Positions 52,200 through 58,713 of a stretch of DNA of 64,000 nucleotides are shown piece by piece. A model generated the notes under the pieces. It was given only the letters and a program-made list of their open reading frames with translations, ran no database searches and was not told the DNA's origin. Position 1 is the stretch's first letter. Each line of letters opens with the position of its first letter. Source of the stretch: SIG78 sp045635745 (GTDB lineage: Bacteria; Verrucomicrobiota; Lentisphaeria; Victivallales; Victivallaceae). Both the position numbers and the translations under genes were made by a program. The stretch is from the NCBI GenBank assembly GCA_045635745.1, contig JAZTWG010000048.1:62001-126000 (forward strand), written 5' to 3'.

Positions 52200-52367
52200 T
52201 TAGCGGTGACGACGCTGTTTTTCTCTGCGTTTGATTTCGCTGGGCTTTTCATAGTGCCGGCGGTTGCGCAGATCTTTGAGCGTACCTTCTTTATCCAGCT
52301 TCTTCTTCAAACGACGAAGAGCGCGCTCGATAGGTTCGCCTTTCTTTACGCGAATTTCGGTGTCCAT
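52200..52367 (-). CDS. rpsU: 30S ribosomal protein S21
   Basis: 55 residues from the ATG at 52367, with AAAGGGGGTG as ribosome site; six more in-frame residues upstream would include that site and are not translated. MDTEIRVKKGEPIERALRR and the Lys/Arg-rich tail RREKQRRHR are typical bacterial S21, which binds the small subunit near the anti-Shine-Dalgarno region. It is slightly short (usual 58-71), missing part of the C-terminal helix. It lies 99 bases downstream of the sigma-factor gene on the same strand, so is probably in the same transcript. Confidence 0.95.
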   Translation of the reverse strand: MDTEIRVKKGEPIERALRRLKKKLDKEGTLKDLRNRRHYEKPSEIKRREKQRRHR

Positions 52368-52466
52368 AATTTCACCCCCTTTCAAACCCAGTTAAAATTT
52401 TCTCTTGCAAGTGATAAAAACTTATCACCCTTTTATAAACAACGCCTTTTCAGGCACAAACATCAA

Positions 52467-53663
52467 TTATTCTGCAGAATATCCGCTTTCATCTGCCAGC
52501 AATGTACGCAATTTCACCAACGCCTGATTCTGGATCTGACGCACCCGTTCACGGGTCCTGCCGATCGCCTGACTGACTTCTTCAAGCGTTCTCGCCCGGT
52601 AGCCATCCAAGCCGAAACGCATCTTGAGAATCAGACGTTCACGGTCTTCAAGCTCATCGAGCAATGTCAGCAGACGGCCGACCGATTCGGTATCGCCCAG
52701 AATCTGATCCGGAGTCGTTGCCCGGCGGTCAGGAATAATATCCTGAAATTCACCCTCTTCGCCCTGCTGGATCGGATCGTGCAACGAAAACGTCCGCAAA
52801 TCTGCCAACCGCAAACCAGCCACCGTACGTTCGCTGAAATCCAGATGTTCTGCAATTTCACCATCAGTCGGCTCGCGCCCCAACTCTTCAGTCAGTTTCA
52901 TACGCACCGATTTGATCTTGTTGATTTTGCCGGCGCTCTGCACCGGAATACGGATCGTACGGCTCTGATTGGCCAGTGCCCGTCGCATGGACTGTTTGAT
53001 CCACCAGGCAGCATAACTGCTGAATTTGGCCCCTTTCACCGGGTCAAATTTTTCCACAGCACGCATCAGACCGATATTGCCTTCGCTGATCAAATCCAGC
53101 AGCGGCAGCCCAAGACCTTTGAAGTCGTGGGCAATCTTCACCACCAGACGCAAGTTGGCTTTGATCAGAGTCGAACGCGCTTCATCGTGCGATTCATCAC
53201 TGCCGCAATGGATCGCTTCGGCCAATTCGGCTTCTTCGGTCTTGCTCACCAGCGAGATCTGCCCGATCTCGCCCATATATACCTTCATCGTATCGTTTTT
53301 GCTGACACCCGACACCCGGGATTCCAACGCCGTTCTACGGGCATTGTCCTTTTCCTGTTTGGTCTGCGGACGGCCCTCGCCACTGCGGCTGCGACGCATA
53401 CGCACAGGTGTTTCCCCCTCGGCAGCGACCTTGCGGCCACGGCGGGGAGCTGCCGCAGCTTCTGCTTCGCCGGAGCTCTCGCTCTTACGGCGGCGACGCA
53501 CCACTTTGGGTTTCTGCACCGTTTCGAGATCAACGGTTACAGCTTCGACTGCTTCGGGTTCAGACGGAACAATTTCCGTCTGCGGCACATTTTCGACATC
53601 CGCAGTCAATTTTTTTTCAGCTTCAGCTGATTCAGTTTTTCTTTTTTTCGCGCTGCTTGCCAT
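52467..53663 (-). CDS. rpoD: RNA polymerase sigma-70 family factor, primary (RpoD/SigA) type
   Basis: 398 residues. The first about 120 are low-complexity and highly charged (VVRRRRKSESSG, APRRGRK), replacing a normal region 1.1. Then region 1.2 (NDTMKVYMGEIGQISLVSKTEE), region 2 with core-binding and -10 melting (LLDLISEGNIGLMRAVEKFD, FSSYAAWWIKQSMRRAL), region 3 (IRIPVQSAGKINKI, LGREPTDGEIAEHL) and region 4 (MRFGLDGYRARTLEEVSQAI, TRERVRQIQNQALVKLR). All DNA-contact elements are intact. The nonessential region between 1.2 and 2 is short. It could be the housekeeping factor or a close RpoS-like relative. Transcribed from a near-perfect promoter at 53909-53936 with a leader of about 240 bases. 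Confidence 0.92.
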   Translation of the reverse strand: MASSAKKRKTESAEAEKKLTADVENVPQTEIVPSEPEAVEAVTVDLETVQKPKVVRRRRKSESSGEAEAAAAPRRGRKVAAEGETPVRMRRSRSGEGRPQTKQEKDNARRTALESRVSGVSKNDTMKVYMGEIGQISLVSKTEEAELAEAIHCGSDESHDEARSTLIKANLRLVVKIAHDFKGLGLPLLDLISEGNIGLMRAVEKFDPVKGAKFSSYAAWWIKQSMRRALANQSRTIRIPVQSAGKINKIKSVRMKLTEELGREPTDGEIAEHLDFSERTVAGLRLADLRTFSLHDPIQQGEEGEFQDIIPDRRATTPDQILGDTESVGRLLTLLDELEDRERLILKMRFGLDGYRARTLEEVSQAIGRTRERVRQIQNQALVKLRTLLADESGYSAE

Positions 53664-53766
53664 CTGTTTTTCGCCTGTTTTCCCGGTTTAAAGGCCTCGA
53701 ATAGGGCTTAAAACCGTTTTTTCTAACAATATTTGACAAAAAAAACCAAAATCCGCTCCCCGGGAA

Positions 53767-53794
53767 TTGCCAATTTTTCTGCGTGCGGTATATT
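53767..53794 (+). promoter_or_regulatory. Putative promoter of mfd
   Basis: TTGCCA and TATATT are 16 bases apart; predicted start near 53801, about 130 bases before the mfd ATG at 53930. Confidence 0.55.
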
Positions 53795-53908
53795 TATATA
53801 TGCAGAACCGTTTTTTCAAGCGATTCTGAGGCTCGCAGCTTTGCTGCCGGCCGCCGAAAAATGCTTGTGCCATCCCGTAAAGCATAAATACATAAATCTA
53901 ACTTGTTT

Positions 53909-53936
53909 ATTATAACATAAAATTCAGAAATGTCAA
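53909..53936 (-). promoter_or_regulatory. Consensus promoter of the sigma factor/rpsU transcript, overlapping the mfd start codon
   Basis: On the minus strand a perfect TTGACA and a perfect TATAAT are 16 bases apart. The -35 lies over the first codons of mfd. The only minus-strand gene downstream is the sigma-factor gene, giving a leader of about 240 bases. Confidence 0.8.
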
Positions 53937-56900
53937 GGGCAAAAACAGAAAATATCAAAAAAAATTTATTTTCGCGGCAATTCACTCTCCCCGCACAGGT
54001 GGATGAAAGCGTTGCCGGAGCTTTTCTGCTTGCTCCGCTGAGCAAAGCGCTGGAAGCCGGAAGAAAGGCTTTTATCGTTCTGCCCCGGCTGGATGCGGCC
54101 GAAGAACTCTACCGGCAACTGACTCTCTGGCAGCAGGCTTTTGATTTGCCCTGGCAGATAGAATTTCTCAACGAAGTTCAGCGCGGCAGATTTTACATTG
54201 CCGGCTCCGGTGCAAAGCGCGCGCGGGTGTTGGCCAAACTCGCCCACAACGAAGTCGATATTACTATCGGCAGTCTGGCCGCAGCTCTTGCGCCGGCGCC
54301 AAAACCGGAAAAACTGCGCAAATCCGAACTTATACTGCGCGCCAATAAAGAAATATCGTTCAACACATTGCTGGAAACACTTGTGGAATTGGATTATGAC
54401 GACGAATACGCGGTCTCCAGTCCCGGTGAATTCTCCCGCCGCGGCGGCATCATAGATATTTTCAGTCCCGATGCGGAATATCCGGCACGGATCGAATTTT
54501 TCGGCGATGAAATAGAATCCATCCGTCTTTTTGATCCAGCCACCCAGCGTTCGCTCAAAGATGCGGCAATCAGCGAATACCGGATCATCGACCGCTGTAC
54601 CATCCAGAAATTGACCGATGAAGATGGTTCACTCTACGAAGATACCGTGCCGGCATTGAGTTATTATAACGAAAAAATCATGGATCTTTTTGAGTTATAC
54701 AATACAAATTATGCAGAATTCTTTGAAAAATACGCCACCGCAGGAGATCAGAAATACTATCTAGATACAGTCCGGCAGATAGCCGCCAATCACAAATTCC
54801 TTTTATACAATACCTCCGAAGCCGCCCCGGAAGGCGTGTGCTCCGGAGCCATCTTTCCGGCAACAGCACATCTGGTCAACGATCTGCCGGTCGAAACAGC
54901 CGACCGCGGCAGGGAACTCTTGAGCACCCAATGGCAGCTGCAGCTGAAACAATGGCATGAATTCAAACATACGATTTTTGTTGCCGGCAACGATGGAAAC
55001 AGCTCCCGGCGCATAAAAGAATACTTTGCTGAAAACAATCTGCAGCATATTGATATAAAAATTGCTGATTTCACACCGCCGGGCGGTTTTTTTGATTACG
55101 CGGAAAAATGTATTCTTATTACCGAAGATGAACTGCTTGCCGGTATCGGTGCCGGGAAACAGCAAATACAGCTTCAGGCGGCAGCCGCGCCGGCGGAACA
55201 GGAATTGAAACTGGAAAACGCCGTGATCGCAGATCTGGAAGAATCATGCCATGCAGTCCATGCCGCTCACGGTATAGCACTTTACAAAGGCTTGAAACTC
55301 GAAGAAGCCCCCGACGGCAGTCTGCGGGAAGTCATGGTGCTGGAATATGCCGACAATGCCATACTGCAAGTACCTGTCCACCAGGCTTCATCGGTAAGTA
55401 AATACATTGCAGGCGGTCGGGGTTCTTCAGTAAAACTGCACCGTCTCGGCGGCAGTAAATGGGCCAAAGAGAAACTTGCCACCACCGATGCTGTCCACCA
55501 GTACGCAGCCGAAATGCTCCGGCTGCAGGCGGTACGTTCAGCCGCCCCGGGGCTGGAACTGCCGGAAAATGATCTGGGCTGCAGAGAATTTGCCGCGCGC
55601 TTCAAATTTACCGAAACGGCGGACCAGCTGCGCAGTATTGCAGAAGTGGAAAGCGATCTGGCCAGCGGCAAACCCATGGACCGTTTGCTGTGCGGCGACG
55701 TGGGCTACGGCAAAACCGAAATCGCCATGCGGGCGGCTTTCCGCATGGTGGAAGCCGGTTATCAGGTGGCAATGATCGTGCCGACTACTGTGCTTGCTCA
55801 ACAGCACTATTTGAGTTTTGTTGAACGTTTTGCCGGATACCCCTACACTATTGATGTTCTTTCGCGGTTCCGGAGTGTTGCCGAACAACAAGCGGTCGTC
55901 AGCCATCTGGCTTCAGGCGGAGTGGATATTGTTATCGGCACCCATCGGCTGGCATCGGCGGATATAACGTTTAAAAATCTGGGGTTGGTGATCATCGACG
56001 AAGAACAGCGTTTCGGAGTAAAAATAAAAGAACAGCTGCTGCGGATGCGGGCCGATGTAAACGTGCTGACCATGTCAGCCACGCCCATACCGCGCACGCT
56101 TTATCTTTCCATGGCCGGAGCGCGCCAGCTGAGTACGATTATGACTGCGCCCGTGGAACGGCTGCCGGTCAAAACGATCGTCATGCGCGAAAACGATATG
56201 GTTCTGGCTCAAGCTATAAAAGATGAACTTGCCCGGGGCGGTCAGGTATATTTTCTGCACAATCGGGTCAAAACAATCAACGAACGCTGCAAAAAGCTCT
56301 CCGCATTGCTGCCGGATGTAAAAATGGCCGTTGCACACGGTCAGATGCCAGAAAATGAGCTTGAAGAAGTCATGCGCGACTTTGTCAATGGCAAGATACA
56401 GCTGCTGCTCTGCACAACTATTATCGAATCGGGGCTGGATATGCCCAAAGCCAATACGATCATCATCGAACGCGCCGACCGTTTCGGATTGGCTGAATTG
56501 TATCAATTACGCGGCCGGGTAGGCCGCTGGAAACGTCAGGCTTATGCGTATTTAGTGATCCCGGAAAGCTGTTTTATCACGCCTGACGGCAGAAAACGCA
56601 TTGCGGCCATCCGGCGCTGTACCCAGCTGGGCGCCGGCATGCGTCTTGCGCTGCGCGATCTGGAGATCCGCGGCGCCGGAAATCTGCTGGGCAGCGAACA
56701 ATCCGGGCACATCAATACAGTGGGTTTTGAACTTTACTGCCTGCTTTTGCAGCATGAAATAGCACTGCTCAAAAATGAAAAAATCAAAGAATGGCTGCCC
56801 GATGTGGATGTGAATATCGAATTCATCCGTTACGCCTGCCGCGGCACAGCTAATATACTGGCAGCCGGAATCCCGCTGGAATACATACAAAGTGAAAATT

Positions 56901-57241
56901 TCAGGCTTGAAGTGTACCGCACACTCTCGCGTCTGACCGGCGAAACCGATCTCAAAGAGTACCATCTGGAAATCGCCGACCGCTTTGGCAAACTGCCGCC
57001 GGAAGTGGAAAATCTTTTCACTTTGACTCTGATCAAGATCATTGCGGCCAAGGCTTCCTATCGCAGCATAACAGTTATGGATAACCGGGTATTGCTGCGT
57101 AAGCGGGTAGGCGACACTTACCGTTCCGACGGCAAACTGCCCCGGCTTACAGCCAACACCACCCCGGATGTACGCTTGAAAGAACTGCTGCGGATCGTCC
57201 GGCTGGCGGCATTGGAAACCGCCGCAGCCGCCGGCAGCTGA
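53930..57241 (+). CDS. mfd: Transcription-repair coupling factor Mfd
   Basis: 1103 residues, cytoplasmic. It removes stalled RNA polymerase and recruits UvrA. UvrB-like domains D1-D2 (about 20-340) contain SSPGEFSRRGGIIDIFSPD. The RNA-polymerase-interacting CarD-like domain starts near 439 (HAVHAAHGIALYKGLK). The RecG-like motor (about 560-900) has Walker A GDVGYGKTE (588-596), DEEQ (690-693), TMSATPIPRTLYLS and the helicase motif VI QLRGRVGRWKRQAYAYLV. The C-terminal TRCF domain (about 960-1075) has LPPEVENLFTLTLIKIIA. Length is near normal (about 1150). Single gene flanked by a strong terminator. Confidence 0.96.
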   Translation: MSRAKTENIKKNLFSRQFTLPAQVDESVAGAFLLAPLSKALEAGRKAFIVLPRLDAAEELYRQLTLWQQAFDLPWQIEFLNEVQRGRFYIAGSGAKRARVLAKLAHNEVDITIGSLAAALAPAPKPEKLRKSELILRANKEISFNTLLETLVELDYDDEYAVSSPGEFSRRGGIIDIFSPDAEYPARIEFFGDEIESIRLFDPATQRSLKDAAISEYRIIDRCTIQKLTDEDGSLYEDTVPALSYYNEKIMDLFELYNTNYAEFFEKYATAGDQKYYLDTVRQIAANHKFLLYNTSEAAPEGVCSGAIFPATAHLVNDLPVETADRGRELLSTQWQLQLKQWHEFKHTIFVAGNDGNSSRRIKEYFAENNLQHIDIKIADFTPPGGFFDYAEKCILITEDELLAGIGAGKQQIQLQAAAAPAEQELKLENAVIADLEESCHAVHAAHGIALYKGLKLEEAPDGSLREVMVLEYADNAILQVPVHQASSVSKYIAGGRGSSVKLHRLGGSKWAKEKLATTDAVHQYAAEMLRLQAVRSAAPGLELPENDLGCREFAARFKFTETADQLRSIAEVESDLASGKPMDRLLCGDVGYGKTEIAMRAAFRMVEAGYQVAMIVPTTVLAQQHYLSFVERFAGYPYTIDVLSRFRSVAEQQAVVSHLASGGVDIVIGTHRLASADITFKNLGLVIIDEEQRFGVKIKEQLLRMRADVNVLTMSATPIPRTLYLSMAGARQLSTIMTAPVERLPVKTIVMRENDMVLAQAIKDELARGGQVYFLHNRVKTINERCKKLSALLPDVKMAVAHGQMPENELEEVMRDFVNGKIQLLLCTTIIESGLDMPKANTIIIERADRFGLAELYQLRGRVGRWKRQAYAYLVIPESCFITPDGRKRIAAIRRCTQLGAGMRLALRDLEIRGAGNLLGSEQSGHINTVGFELYCLLLQHEIALLKNEKIKEWLPDVDVNIEFIRYACRGTANILAAGIPLEYIQSENFRLEVYRTLSRLTGETDLKEYHLEIADRFGKLPPEVENLFTLTLIKIIAAKASYRSITVMDNRVLLRKRVGDTYRSDGKLPRLTANTTPDVRLKELLRIVRLAALETAAAAGS

Positions 57242-57312
57242 CGGCAGATTTCGTTTTCCCAAAGCCATGTGCCCAATAAGGGCAGGTAAAAATAATCTAT
57301 ATTGAAAAAATG

Positions 57313-57348
57313 GGCAGCAGCAAAACCTTGAACTGTTTTGCTGCTGCC
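57313..57348. terminator. Bidirectional terminator between mfd and the RRM gene
   Basis: A perfect 14-bp stem (GGCAGCAGCAAAAC / GTTTTGCTGCTGCC, 8-nt loop), with ATCAATTTTT following on the plus strand and CATTTTTTC on the minus strand, between two convergent genes. Confidence 0.92.
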
Positions 57349-57372
57349 ATCAATTTTTCGACAGAGATTTAT

Positions 57373-57654
57373 TCAGCGCTTTTCGCCGCGGGGACGGAAA
57401 GTACGCGGACGCTCTTCCCGGGGACGTGCTTCATTGATAACAGCTTTGCGGCCGCCGATTTCACTGCCATTGAGTTTTTCGATAGCAGCCTTGCCAGCTT
57501 CTTCATCCATTTCCACAAAACCAAATCCTTTGCTGCGACCGCTTTCCCGATCCATTACAACACGGGCCGCCAGCACAGCACCAAATTCACCAAACAGAGC
57601 TTCCAGATCTTCACGAGTGGTGCTGTACGGCAGATTTCCAACATAAATATTCAT
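57373..57654 (-). CDS. RRM-domain RNA-binding protein
   Basis: 93 residues, a single RNA-recognition motif as in the small RNA-binding proteins of cyanobacteria and the PVC group. RNP2 is NIYVGNLPY (2-10) and RNP1 is KGFGFVEM (about 44-51), followed by the loop LNGSEIGGRKAVINEA. A 17-residue basic tail (RPREERPRTFRPRGEKR) completes it; many relatives have a Gly-rich tail instead. Binds single-stranded RNA; often cold- or stress-induced. A TTGACA promoter some 260 bases upstream gives it a long leader. Confidence 0.94.
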   Translation of the reverse strand: MNIYVGNLPYSTTREDLEALFGEFGAVLAARVVMDRESGRSKGFGFVEMDEEAGKAAIEKLNGSEIGGRKAVINEARPREERPRTFRPRGEKR

Positions 57655-57914
57655 TCTGAACCTTTCCCTGCCGCATATTCAGCCGACAGGAGCTTGCTGC
57701 GTTTTTTCCGTGGTAAATCACTTTTTACAACATTCTCTGGCGGATTGCCGGACACGCCGGAAAAAACGCATAATTGTTTTGCACCCCCGGTACAAAATCC
57801 CCAAAGACAACAGTCGGCAAGCTTGATTTCATCATACCAACTGCAGAGCTTTTTGCAGCAGCAACAGTATTAAAACTGAAAACTGCCAATTGTGCAAAAA
57901 AGTCCATGTTATAA

Positions 57915-57943
57915 TATATACACAAAAAAAAACGTCTTGTCAA
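57915..57943 (-). promoter_or_regulatory. Putative promoter of the RRM gene with a long 5' leader
   Basis: On the minus strand a perfect TTGACA and TATATA are 17 bases apart. The leader would be about 250 bases (57655-57908) and holds no supported open frame. Confidence 0.6.
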
Positions 57944-58374
57944 GGGGCATAAAACATTTTTTTGCAAAAAAAATCAAAAATTATTGAGTTTCAGCAACAA
58001 ATGAAGCTTTTTCAGGGCGTTGTATTAAAAAAAATGTTCCTTGAGGGATACCCGTGGCATCATCATCCGGGCCAAGCAATAATGCCGGATTTTTCATACA
58101 GACTATACATAGCATCCACATATAGTATCCACTTACTTTGTTACACAAAATAGGGCTGTATAAAAACGGGGAGCTGTTGCAAAACTCAAAATTTTGCAAC
58201 AGTCTTTTTTCTATTGTTTCTGCTCAATCTCATAAATAAACATGGCTTATTTACCCATATTCAAACCATAAATTGTCTTTTCCTCAAACGGTTTGTTTGA
58301 GCAATAACTTATGCAATGTTGTTTTTGTGCGGCTTAACTTGCAGAATTATTCTATATAACAGACCTTACACATC
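57944..58374. other. Gene-free A/T-rich intergenic region
   Basis: No gene is supported. Small frames exist (63 codons at 57962-58153 on the plus strand, 72 on the minus strand) but lack ribosome sites and recognisable sequence. The only clear structure is a terminator-like hairpin at 58174-58202. Confidence 0.6.
58174..58202 (+). terminator. Orphan rho-independent terminator
   Basis: A perfect 11-bp stem (CTGTTGCAAAA / TTTTGCAACAG, 7-nt loop) is followed by TCTTTTTTC on the plus strand. No plus-strand gene precedes it after mfd, which already has its own terminator 830 bases upstream, so either a lost gene or a small RNA is implied. Confidence 0.75.
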
Positions 58375-58694
58375 CCCAAGGGGCATTGCATTGCCCCTTG
58401 GGAACCCCTTGCTCAATCAGCAGCAATATCCAGCGCGAATTACCTGGCGATTTTTAATTAGAGCGGGGGCTGCCGCCCCCTTAAGCAACTTTGTGTTGGA
58501 CACACAAAGTTGTCCTCAAACGCCGGATGATTTTGCTCATCTCCGGAGAGGCTTCGCGGAAATTTTCCGCCCGGTTTGCCGGAATGCATCCGGCAAACTG
58601 CTCTCATATCCGTTACGCGGCTTGATACGGCGTAATACAATGAAGACGGGCGCTGACCGCGCTTTGCTCTGTTCCGCCGCATGAGGAACAGAGC
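58375..58694. repeat. Array of perfect hairpins (cluster B)
   Basis: Consecutive stem-loops: 58375-58402 (11 bp, 6-nt loop), 58465-58480 (GGGGGC/GCCCCC), 58486-58512 (11 bp, 5-nt loop), 58523-58546 (8 bp, bulged), 58556-58570 (GCGGAAA/TTTCCGC), 58574-58598 (10 bp, 5-nt loop), 58613-58635 (TTACGC/GCGTAA, 11-nt loop) and 58666-58694 (GCTCTGTTCC/GGAACAGAGC, 9-nt loop, then TTTT). Each has its own arm sequence, so they are not copies of one repeat. A 29-base stretch at 58621-58649 recurs in cluster A (35703-35731). Confidence 0.8.
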
Positions 58695-58713
58695 TTTTAC
58701 TTTACAGTTAAAG

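Noticed and set aside
53688..53885. 65-codon frame in the sigma-factor leader
   Set aside because: No ribosome site or recognisable sequence; composition reflects A/T-rich leader DNA.
57962..58153. 63-codon frame in the gene-free region, and 72 codons on the opposite strand
   Set aside because: No conserved motif, no plausible ribosome site; listed only as part of the intergenic note.
35605..58694. Hairpin clusters as a CRISPR array or insertion sequence
   Set aside because: The arms differ from hairpin to hairpin, there are no evenly spaced direct repeats, no cas gene, no transposase and no terminal repeats with target duplication.
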